Source of the DNA: Lysobacterales bacterium
Lineage (GTDB): Bacteria > Pseudomonadota > Gammaproteobacteria > Xanthomonadales > Rhodanobacteraceae
Direction: 5' to 3'
Length of the DNA: 14,247 bases
Assembly: GCA_013298265.1 (NCBI GenBank)
Contig: JAAFHE010000023.1
Coordinates: 1 to 14,247 of the forward strand
Both the position numbers and the translations under genes were made by a program. The notes under the pieces are model-generated. The model was not told the DNA's origin, did not search any database, and saw nothing but the letters and a program-made list of their open reading frames with translations. Shown here one piece after another: positions 1 to 6,453 of this stretch (its first letter is position 1; the number at the start of each line of letters is the position of its first letter).

Positions 1-1499
1 GCTTCGAGCAGGTACGGCATCAGGATGCGGTTGACGAGGAAGCCCGGTGAGCTCTTGACCGGCACCGGCAGCTTGTCGATGGCCTTGCAGAACGCCAGCG
101 CACGCTGCACCGCCTCGGGGTTGAGCCGGTCGTGCGTCACGACCTCGACCAGCGGCATCATCGCGACCGGATTGAAAAAGTGCAGTCCGAGGAAAAGTTG
201 CGGGCGCTGCACTGCGGAACTGAGCTGATCCAGCGGAATGCTCGAAGTATTCGTTGCCAGCAGCTCGTCCTCCTGGCACTGCGCTTCGACCTGCGCGTAG
301 AGTGCCTGCTTGGCCTCAAGGTTCTCGTAGATCGCCTCGATCACGAGATCGGCCTTGGCAATTCCGCTGCCCTGCACATCGGCCTGCAGCCGCTCCAGCG
401 CCGGGTTGATGCGGTCTGGCGTCTTGAGGCGCTTGGTGTAAAGCTCGCGTGCCCGGTCAAGCGCTGGCTGGACATATTTCATCTCGCGATCCTGCAGCGT
501 GACCTGGAAGCCGCGTAGCGCGCACCAGGCCGCGATGTCACCGCCCATGACGCCGGCGCCGACGACATGGACGTGCTCTATGCCGTGGCTCGTGCCGCTG
601 CCAAGTCCCTTGAGCTGTTCCTGCAGGAAGAAGACCCGGATCAGGTTGCGCGCGGTCGACGTTTGCGCCAGCTTGGCGACCGCGCGCGCCTCGTTGTCGA
701 GCCGTTTGCCGATGCCGCCGCCGCGCTGCCAGGTCTCGATCAGCGCAAACGGTGCGGGATAGTGCGCTGGACTGGCCTTGGCGGCGGCCTGTCTGCGCAC
801 CAGTTGCGCGATGATTTGTCGCGCTGGCCAGGTATTCGTGACCCAGGCCAGCGCACGCTGCCTGAGTGGTCGGGGTGTTGGGTGGAGGATCAGTTCGCGC
901 GCCTTCTCCACCAGCAGCTCCGGCGAGGCCAGTGCATCGACCAGGCCGATGGCGCGCGCATTTTCGGCCGACGCCGTGCGTCCGCTGAGCATGAATTCCA
1001 GCGCAGCCGGTGCGCCTATCAGGTAGGGCAGGCGCGAACTGCCGCCCCAGCCTGGGAAAATGCCGAGTTTGACCTCGGGCAGGCCGATGCGCGTCGAAGG
1101 GTCGCGGCTGGCCACACGGTAGCGGCAGGCGAGTGCCAGTTCGGTGCCGCCTCCCATGCAGTGGCCATGGATTGCCGCTACGGTGCGGCAGGGCAGGCGA
1201 GCGAACCGCTCGAATACGCGTTGGCCGTTCTGGATGGATTCCAGCACCGAGCCGGATTTCTCATACTGCTCGAACTCGCGGATGTCGGCGCCGGCGATGA
1301 AGCCGGCGCTTTTGGCGGAGCGCACGACAACGCCCTTGGGCGGCTCGATCGACAGGCGCTCGATGATCTCGCCGAGTTCGTCCAGCACGGCGCGCGAGAA
1401 TGTATTGACGCGGTCACCGGCACGGTCAAAGCTCAGCACGACGATGCCATCGCTGCCGCGCTCGGTCTTCCAATGCGAAAAGCGGAGTCCTTCGAACAT
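1..1499 (-). CDS. Fused enoyl-CoA hydratase / 3-hydroxyacyl-CoA dehydrogenase (FadB/FadJ type), N-terminal part, cut by window edge
   Basis: This is the alpha subunit type of the beta-oxidation complex: it hydrates 2-enoyl-CoA and oxidises the 3-hydroxyacyl-CoA with NAD+. Only the first 499 codons are visible; the gene runs off the left edge, so the C-terminal dehydrogenase domain is incomplete (FadB and FadJ are about 715–730 aa). The crotonase domain spans about 1–200, with oxyanion and active-site motifs GGGTELALAC (Glu120) and GLPEVKLGIFPGWGG (Glu142), the two glutamates expected for hydratase activity. The NAD-binding Rossmann motif VVGAGVMGG has its glycines at 314, 316 and 319. NTSS and HFFNP (His440, the dehydrogenase catalytic His) follow. 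The start ATG (plus-strand cat 1497–1499) matches family N-termini. Both active sites look intact. A thiolase partner, if present, would lie outside the window. The exact FadB versus FadJ name is not settled, so no symbol is given. Confidence 0.95.
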   Translation of the reverse strand, partial: MFEGLRFSHWKTERGSDGIVVLSFDRAGDRVNTFSRAVLDELGEIIERLSIEPPKGVVVRSAKSAGFIAGADIREFEQYEKSGSVLESIQNGQRVFERFARLPCRTVAAIHGHCMGGGTELALACRYRVASRDPSTRIGLPEVKLGIFPGWGGSSRLPYLIGAPAALEFMLSGRTASAENARAIGLVDALASPELLVEKARELILHPTPRPLRQRALAWVTNTWPARQIIAQLVRRQAAAKASPAHYPAPFALIETWQRGGGIGKRLDNEARAVAKLAQTSTARNLIRVFFLQEQLKGLGSGTSHGIEHVHVVGAGVMGGDIAAWCALRGFQVTLQDREMKYVQPALDRARELYTKRLKTPDRINPALERLQADVQGSGIAKADLVIEAIYENLEAKQALYAQVEAQCQEDELLATNTSSIPLDQLSSAVQRPQLFLGLHFFNPVAMMPLVEVVTHDRLNPEAVQRALAFCKAIDKLPVPVKSSPGFLVNRILMPYLLE

Positions 1500-1633
1500 G
1501 GCGTGGCTGGCTGGCAGTAGGGGCGGACTATAATCCGTGCAGCCTGCGCCTCTGGTCAATCTGCGGTGGTAGGGATAATGTCAGCGGCGGCGACGGCGAC
1601 GGAGCGGGACATGCCAGGGGCGATCTTCAACGC
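1500..1633. promoter_or_regulatory. Divergent intergenic region with weak promoter-like boxes
   Basis: This 134-base gap separates the beta-oxidation gene (leftward) from the signalling pair (rightward), so it should hold both promoters. On the plus strand a perfect TATAAT lies at 1529–1534, but no convincing -35 box sits 16–18 bases upstream. On the minus strand TTGACC (1554–1559) is 18 bases from GATTAT (1530–1535). The two -10 candidates overlap in the near-palindrome GGACTATAATCC (1525–1536), which could make the promoters compete or mark an operator. This is inference from weak boxes only. Confidence 0.3.
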
Positions 1634-2122
1634 GTGAATGTCGAGAGCAGCGAAAGCCAGTTGAGTTCCCGCCTGTTCGATCGCGTCATCGCGTCGAAGC
1701 AGAACATAGTCGTGGTCGAGACCACTGACATCAGCGAGGTACTGGCCCAGTTTCGCCAGTTCGCCCTGCGTAGCGGCCAGTCCGTCTACCAGTGGCAGGA
1801 CGATCTGGGCATCAGTTCGCTGCGTGAAGGCGAGGTCCGCGTGCCCGGCTCCAAGCGCATGGCCGACGCCTTGCGCTACATCCTTCAAAGCATGCATTTC
1901 GGCATCTATCTGTTCGTCGAGTGCGAAGGCCATCTGCGTCCGCCCAACATAGGCCTGCTGCGCCAGATCGGCCGCGTCAAGGGCGGCAACGAGCGCAAGG
2001 TCGTATTCATCGGCGGCTCGCTGACGATGCCCGACAGCCTCGAGGAAGTCACTGAACACTTGAGTTTCGAGCGGGTTATGCCGCAACGCCCGCGCCTGCG
2101 CGACGGACGCTGGGTCATCTGA
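1634..2122 (+). CDS. 162-aa protein resembling the isolated N-terminal domain of Ycf46-type AAA proteins
   Basis: The function is not known. The protein is soluble, with no signal peptide or membrane segment. The order of segments resembles, from memory, the N-terminal non-catalytic domain of Ycf46/Slr0374-like AAA proteins: a strand NIVVVETTD (about 24–32), an alpha-helix, YQWQDDLGI (about 52–60), then ADALRYIL, GIYLFVEC (about 89–96), LLRQIGRVK, and KVVFIGG ending in a 'MPDSLEEVTEHLSFE' segment. In Ycf46 proteins this domain precedes an AAA ATPase module; here the protein ends instead, and no Walker A (GxxxxGKT) is present. The start is GTG at 1634; no in-frame ATG exists upstream, and an AGGGG at 1616–1620 is a distant ribosome site. 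The stop TGA overlaps the ATG of the next gene (TGATG, 2120–2124), which implies translational coupling and a shared role with the c-di-GMP protein. The opposite-strand frame over this gene is judged a shadow. Confidence 0.8.
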   Translation: MNVESSESQLSSRLFDRVIASKQNIVVVETTDISEVLAQFRQFALRSGQSVYQWQDDLGISSLREGEVRVPGSKRMADALRYILQSMHFGIYLFVECEGHLRPPNIGLLRQIGRVKGGNERKVVFIGGSLTMPDSLEEVTEHLSFERVMPQRPRLRDGRWVI

Positions 2123-4731
2123 TGGCGCGCGACGAAAAAGGTCAGGGATCAGTACTCATCGTCGCCACCAACCGCGACGACCGGCGCGTACTGTTCGATA
2201 CGCTCGATGGCCAGAACTTCGACGCCATCTATACCGCCAAAGATCTGCAGCAGGCGCTGGCCTTCCTGAATCAGGATCCGGACATCGACGTCGTGCTGAT
2301 CGAATTTGTCGGCCCGGCGCGCGAAGCGGTGGCCTTCTGCACCCAGATGAAGGGCGACGAACGCCTTGCGCGCGTACCCGTTATCGGCCTGCTGCCGGCG
2401 GAAACCGCCGAACGCCATTGGGACTGGTCGCGCATGCCGCCTGGCGTGATCGACTGGCTGCGCTCTCCGGTCGACGGCGCCGAAGCCCTGGCGCGTATAC
2501 GTCAAGCGCTGAGCGTGGCCCGTGGCGGCGGCACCAATAGCGATGCGGCGGTCAAGTCGGCCGCTTCTGATCGCTATCAGTTTGCCTTCGAGGGCAGTCT
2601 CGACGAGCTGGTGATCTCCGATCCCAAGACCGGCCGCATCGTCGAGGTGAATCCGGTGTTCCTGCAGCGCTCCGGCTTCCCCCTGGCCCAGGTGGTCGGC
2701 CAGCCACTGGACATGATCAGCAAGAGCCATACGCGCGAGCAGCGGGTCGAGCTCAATGCGCGCCTGACCCGTGAGGGCAGTGTGCGGTACCGCTGCCAGA
2801 AGCCGCGCGCCGACGGCAGCAGCTATCCGGTCGAAGTGGTGTCGCGGCTGGCAGTGCGTGCGGGCAAGCTGGTGCACTTCACCATCATGCGCGATCTCGG
2901 CGAGCTGGGCAGACTGCAGCAGTCACTGGGCCTGCTGGCCGAGGCGATCGAAGTGGGCGCCGGCGACGAGGGCGTCAAGCAGGTCGTGCGGCTTCTCGTG
3001 GACTGGCTGGAGCTGGACTACGTGACCCTGGTCTCCGCGCGGCCGGACCAGCCGACCGAAGTACAGCCGATCACACTGTATCAACGGGTCAGCATGCCGG
3101 GCGATGCGCCCGATCCGCTCAAACAGCCGACCTTGCGCGAGGTACTCGACGGCAGCAGCGTGATTCATCTCAGCGAGGCCTGGAAACGCGTCGAACGCGA
3201 CGCCTTCCTCGGCTTCACACGCTTTGAGGCTTTCGTCGGGCTGCCGTTGCGCGACGAACGCCGCACCGTCCTCGGCGCGCTGTTGTTGGGACGGCGCACC
3301 GCGCTGCCCGAATCCACGACCATCGTCGACACCCTGCGTGTCGCCGCCGGACGCCTGGCACTCGAGCTGGAGTTGCGCCGTTCGCGCGACCAGGGCAAGG
3401 CGAAGGCTTTGCAGGACGCCTTGACCGGCCTGCCCAACCGTCTGCTGTTCAACGATCGTCTGGAAACGACGATCAACGAGGCGCATCGCACCGGCGAGAT
3501 GTTCGCCGTGCTGTTCGTGGATCTCGATCGCTTCAAGAACATCAACGACTCGCTCGGCCACAGCGTCGGCGACCAGGTGCTCGACGCGGTTTCGCGGCGC
3601 CTGCGCTCCAGCATCCGCGCTTCCGACACGGTGGCGCGCTATGCGGGCGACGAATTCACGCTGATCCTGCGCCACATCGTGCAACGTGACGATGTCATGC
3701 GTATCGCCGAGAAAATCGTGCGCGTCATGGAAGTGCCCCTGACTCTCGACGACGGATCGGAGCTGCACATCACCGCGTCGATCGGCATCAGCTTCTATCC
3801 GGACGATGCGACCACGGCCGAGCGCCTGCTCAAGCATGCCGACGTTGCGATGTACAGCGCCAAGGGCATGGGCAGGAACAATTTCCAGACCTATGTTGCC
3901 GTGCCCGAGGAGTCGCACCAGCAGCGCATCGCGCTGGAGACCAAGCTGCGCGTGGCGGAGCGCAACAATGAACTGCGGGTCTATTACCAGCCGCAGGTCG
4001 ACTCGTTCAGCGAAGACATCATCGGCATGGAGGCCCTGATCCGCTGGGAGCATCCGGAACTCGGCATGATCAGCCCCGGATTCTTTATTCCGTTGGCGGA
4101 AGAAACCGGCCTGATCGTATCCATCGGAGAGTGGGTGCTGCGAGTCGCCTGCGCAGACACCAAGCGTTGGCAGACGCGCTTCAATCTGCCGCTACGGGTC
4201 AGCGTCAATCTTTCGGCGCTGCAGATCAAGCAGCCCAACCTCGTGGAGATCGTGCGCAACGTGGTCGACGAAACCGGCATCGATCCGACCCTGCTCGATC
4301 TCGAGGTCACCGAAAGCATCAGCGTGAAGTCGATCCCCAACCTCATGGAAACGCTGCAGTCGCTGCGCGATCTCGGCTGCCGCATTTCGATCGATGATTT
4401 CGGTACGGGCCAGTCTTCACTGGACTATATCCGCCGCTTTCCGGCCGACAAGATCAAGATCGACCAGGTATTCGTCCGCAACATCGGCGTAGATCCGGAC
4501 GACGAAGCCATTGTGCGTGCGACGATCGACATGGCGCACAGCCTCAAACTTGGCGTGGTCGCCGAAGGCGTGGAAATCGAAGAGCACTTCAACTTCCTGC
4601 GCGATCACGGCTGCGAGGAGCTGCAGGGCTATCTGTTCTGCCGGCCGCTCGCCCCGGTCAGTTTCGAGAACATGCTGGCCGAGCGGGAAAAGCTGTTTGG
4701 CGGCAATGGACAGGACTTGCTGTCCCATTGA
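2122..4731 (+). CDS. Pseudo-receiver–PAS–GAF–GGDEF–EAL cyclic-di-GMP signalling protein
   Basis: This 869-aa cytoplasmic protein probably makes and/or degrades c-di-GMP. The order is a receiver-like domain (about 9–130), PAS (about 150–262), GAF (about 270–420), GGDEF (about 425–590) and EAL (about 605–855). The receiver is degenerate: the phosphoacceptor position in DVVLIEF is Glu61, the N-terminal acidic pair is replaced by ATN, and the usual Lys-Pro is Ser-Pro (RSPVDG). The GGDEF site reads AGDEF (508–512), keeping the catalytic GDE; the inhibitory RxxD site (RASD) lies five residues before it. The EAL domain keeps EAL (637–639), VNLSALQ, LEVTES, DDFGTG (Asp758/759), KIKID, AEGVE (Glu815) and LQGYLF (Gln835), so phosphodiesterase activity is likely. 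No membrane segment is seen. Translation starts inside the stop of the Ycf46-N-like gene. Which activity dominates cannot be decided from sequence. Confidence 0.96.
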   Translation: MARDEKGQGSVLIVATNRDDRRVLFDTLDGQNFDAIYTAKDLQQALAFLNQDPDIDVVLIEFVGPAREAVAFCTQMKGDERLARVPVIGLLPAETAERHWDWSRMPPGVIDWLRSPVDGAEALARIRQALSVARGGGTNSDAAVKSAASDRYQFAFEGSLDELVISDPKTGRIVEVNPVFLQRSGFPLAQVVGQPLDMISKSHTREQRVELNARLTREGSVRYRCQKPRADGSSYPVEVVSRLAVRAGKLVHFTIMRDLGELGRLQQSLGLLAEAIEVGAGDEGVKQVVRLLVDWLELDYVTLVSARPDQPTEVQPITLYQRVSMPGDAPDPLKQPTLREVLDGSSVIHLSEAWKRVERDAFLGFTRFEAFVGLPLRDERRTVLGALLLGRRTALPESTTIVDTLRVAAGRLALELELRRSRDQGKAKALQDALTGLPNRLLFNDRLETTINEAHRTGEMFAVLFVDLDRFKNINDSLGHSVGDQVLDAVSRRLRSSIRASDTVARYAGDEFTLILRHIVQRDDVMRIAEKIVRVMEVPLTLDDGSELHITASIGISFYPDDATTAERLLKHADVAMYSAKGMGRNNFQTYVAVPEESHQQRIALETKLRVAERNNELRVYYQPQVDSFSEDIIGMEALIRWEHPELGMISPGFFIPLAEETGLIVSIGEWVLRVACADTKRWQTRFNLPLRVSVNLSALQIKQPNLVEIVRNVVDETGIDPTLLDLEVTESISVKSIPNLMETLQSLRDLGCRISIDDFGTGQSSLDYIRRFPADKIKIDQVFVRNIGVDPDDEAIVRATIDMAHSLKLGVVAEGVEIEEHFNFLRDHGCEELQGYLFCRPLAPVSFENMLAEREKLFGGNGQDLLSH

Positions 4732-4809
4732 GTTCGCCGTAGCCCATAATCGGGCGTCGGCGGCGGACGGCTTCCGGCGTCACGCGGCATGGCTTCAGCG
4801 GGTGGCATT

Positions 4810-4838
4810 GAACTTCCGTACAGCAGACGTTGTCTTGA
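4810..4838 (+). promoter_or_regulatory. Candidate sigma-E (autoregulatory) promoter of rpoE
   Basis: GAACTT (4810–4815) exactly matches the core of the sigma-E/AlgU -35 element. Seventeen bases later comes TCTTGA (4833–4838), which partly matches the -10 element TCTGA/TCTAA. Transcription would begin near 4845 and give a leader of about 170 bases if translation starts at 5013. The leader opens with a possible hairpin, CCCGGC (4840–4845) with GCCGGG (4858–4863). Positive autoregulation of rpoE is usual in gammaproteobacteria. The -10 match is imperfect. Confidence 0.45.
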
Positions 4839-5012
4839 ACCCGGCACTGGCCTGAGCGCCGGGATCACGAAGCAACGTGAGCGGGGTTCGACGTGGAAGC
4901 AGTGATGGGAACTGGATTTATGGTTTGGGGAGGCGAGTCCGAGGCCCCGCGACGCGAAACTGCGCGTCCGGTGCAGGAAGCGGTGCCGGCAAGTGCAGGG
5001 AGTACTGCCCGG

Positions 5013-5600
5013 ATGGGCGACGAAGTTTCCGACATCGTGCTGGTCGAGCGCGTGCAGAAGGGCGACAAGCGCGCCTTCGATCTGCTCGTGCGGCGTTACC
5101 AGCACAAGGTGGTCAGCGTGATCTCACGTTATATTTCCGACTGGTCCGAATGCCAGGACGTGGCGCAGGAAGCGTTCATTCGAGCCTACCGCGCGATTGG
5201 CGCATTCCGCGGCGACAGTGCCTTCTACACCTGGGTTTACCGCATCGCTATCAACACGGCGAAGAACTATCTGGTGTCGCAGGGCCGGCGTCCGCCTACC
5301 GACGATGTTGCCGTCGATGACGCCGTCCAGCTCGACGCTGGCGTCCGCCTGAAGGACAGCGCCACACCGGAGCGCGAACTGTTGCGGCAGGAGATTGAAC
5401 AAACCGTATTCGCCACAGTCGAACAGCTGCCCGACGAGCTACGTACCGCGATCACCCTGCGTGAAGTTGATGGGTTGTCCTACGAGGAGATCGCCGAGCA
5501 GATGCAATGCCCCATCGGAACGGTGCGTTCGCGCATTTTCCGGGCCCGCGAGGCCATCGACACGCAACTGCGTCCGCTGCTTGCGGACAGCGAGGTTTGA
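5013..5600 (+). CDS. rpoE: RNA polymerase sigma factor RpoE (sigma-E / AlgU), ECF family
   Basis: This is the extracytoplasmic-function sigma factor for envelope stress; it directs RNA polymerase to GAACTT-type promoters. With the chosen start it has 195 aa, close to RpoE/AlgU (about 190–200). Region 2 (about 20–90) contains QDVAQEAFIRAYRAI and FRGDSAFYTWVYRIAINTAKN. Region 4 (about 130–185) contains LPDELRTAITLREVDGLSYEEIA and a helix-turn-helix ending PIGTVRSRIFRAREAI. The frame is open upstream to a GTG at 4893 (235 aa), with further ATGs at 4905 and 4920. I prefer ATG 5013 because family members begin just before 'LVERVQKGDKRAFD', the AGGGAG at 4997–5002 can serve as ribosome site, and the upstream 40 codons lack the strong third-position G/C bias of the rest. 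It is followed after five bases by rseA. Confidence 0.96.
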   Translation: MGDEVSDIVLVERVQKGDKRAFDLLVRRYQHKVVSVISRYISDWSECQDVAQEAFIRAYRAIGAFRGDSAFYTWVYRIAINTAKNYLVSQGRRPPTDDVAVDDAVQLDAGVRLKDSATPERELLRQEIEQTVFATVEQLPDELRTAITLREVDGLSYEEIAEQMQCPIGTVRSRIFRAREAIDTQLRPLLADSEV

Positions 5601-5605
5601 TCGTC

Positions 5606-6229
5606 ATGAGCACTGAAATCAAGGAACAGCTTTCCGCATTGATGGATGGCGAGATCGAGCGCGATGCAGCCCGTTTCGTGCTGCGTGCAGTCGATACAGA
5701 CCGCGCACTGGCCGCAGGATGGGCCCGCTTCCATGTCACCCGCGATTGTTTGCAGCGTCAGCCCATCCTGGTTGCGGATGCCGGTTTCGCTGCCGCCGTC
5801 ATGGCCCGGCTTGATGCCGAGTCCGTTCCGGCCCATGCAGGAAGCTCACGCTGGCTGCGTTATCTCTCCGGCGGCGCGGTGGCCGCAGCGGTAGCGGTGG
5901 TCGCCCTGATCGCATCGGCACCGGAACAGGAAGCCCCTCGCGGCGGTACCGTAGCCAGTAACGTGAGCGCGCCGGCTCCGGTTCGCGCCACTGCGTTCAA
6001 CGACAGCGTGCTGCAGCCGCGTCTGCCGCAGTTGGCCCAGCCGGCATCGGCGACCGTAGGCGGTGAAACCTTGTTTGCTCCGGGCTACGACCTGCGCTCG
6101 CAGCCTTCCAACGGGTGGCGTCCGGTCGACGCGAACGGCATGAATCTGCGTGCACCTGCAGCACCTTATGTGCTGCTGATCGTGCCGATGCAGCCGGCGG
6201 AGCAGAGGGCTCAACCGCGTCTGCAATAG
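5606..6229 (+). CDS. rseA: Anti-sigma-E factor RseA (MucA type), single-pass membrane protein
   Basis: This protein holds sigma-E inactive at the inner membrane until regulated proteolysis frees it. It has 207 aa. The cytoplasmic RseA N-terminal domain covers about 1–80, with the family opening LSALMDGEIERDAARFVLRA and WARFHVTRDCLQ. One membrane helix lies at about 84–104 (YLSGGAVAAAVAVVALIAS), followed by a Pro/Ala-rich periplasmic tail of about 100 residues. The zinc-binding HxxxCxxC motif of ZAS anti-sigmas is absent. The start ATG 5606 follows the rpoE stop by five bases with GAGG at 5591–5594, indicating one transcript. The frame is open further upstream inside rpoE, but that part is not RseA-like. 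No rseB/mucB gene follows, unlike in Escherichia or Pseudomonas. Confidence 0.92.
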   Translation: MSTEIKEQLSALMDGEIERDAARFVLRAVDTDRALAAGWARFHVTRDCLQRQPILVADAGFAAAVMARLDAESVPAHAGSSRWLRYLSGGAVAAAVAVVALIASAPEQEAPRGGTVASNVSAPAPVRATAFNDSVLQPRLPQLAQPASATVGGETLFAPGYDLRSQPSNGWRPVDANGMNLRAPAAPYVLLIVPMQPAEQRAQPRLQ

Positions 6230-6250
6230 GATTTGGCGAGGATTTCCACG

Positions 6251-6279
6251 ACGGCCCTGGCGCGTTGCGCCGGGGCCGT
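6251..6279 (+). terminator. Strong hairpin after rseA, possible terminator or attenuator
   Basis: ACGGCCC (6251–6257) pairs perfectly with GGGCCGT (6273–6279). Inside, TGGCGC (6258–6263) pairs with GCGCCG (6267–6272) with one T–G wobble. The result is a 13-bp stem with a GTT loop. The downstream tract (TTCGCTTGT) is only weakly T-rich, so it may act as a partial terminator or an RNA-stabilising structure. It lies 21 bases after the rseA stop and well before the degP promoter, so it could insulate the two transcription units. Confidence 0.6.
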
Positions 6280-6352
6280 TCGCTTGTCCGCGATGTTGAT
6301 CAGCCCCGTCTTGAGCGCCAGATTAACGGCGGCCAGGGCTACGCGGCGTGGC

Positions 6353-6380
6353 GGAACTTTGCCGCCCGGCTGCTCTCAAA
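6353..6380 (+). promoter_or_regulatory. Sigma-E-type promoter of degP/mucD
   Basis: GGAACTT (6353–6359) is a full match to the sigma-E -35 element, followed by T. TCAAA (6376–6380) lies 16 bases after it, the usual spacing, and fits the TCtgA/TCaaA type of -10. A second -10 reading, TCTCA at 6374, has a spacing of only 14. Transcription would start near 6387, giving a leader of about 67 bases before the degP ATG. DegP/MucD is a classical sigma-E target, and sigma-E itself is encoded just upstream. Confidence 0.68.
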
Positions 6381-6453
6381 GCGGCGTCCGGAGTCCTCCG
6401 GGAACGCCCGGTCAGACTGGGTAGACCCTCAAAAATCAGCAAAGGCAAACTGT

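Noticed and set aside
567..1520. Plus-strand open frame of 317 codons opposite the beta-oxidation gene
   Set aside because: The minus-strand frame carries complete crotonase and dehydrogenase motifs; the plus frame has none.
1556..2086. Minus-strand open frame of 176 codons opposite the Ycf46-N-like gene
   Set aside because: The plus-strand gene is coupled to the next gene and resembles a known domain; the minus frame has composition typical of a shadow.
2923..4053. Minus-strand open frame of 376 codons opposite the GAF–GGDEF region
   Set aside because: Antisense shadow of a recognised gene; no motif or ribosome site.
4729..4751. TTGAGT and CATAAT boxes after the GGDEF/EAL gene
   Set aside because: The spacing is only about 11 bases, too short for a sigma-70 promoter.
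6233..6424. Small plus-strand open frame after rseA (63 codons, TTG start)
   Set aside because: It runs through the strong hairpin and the degP promoter, has no ribosome site and no recognisable content.
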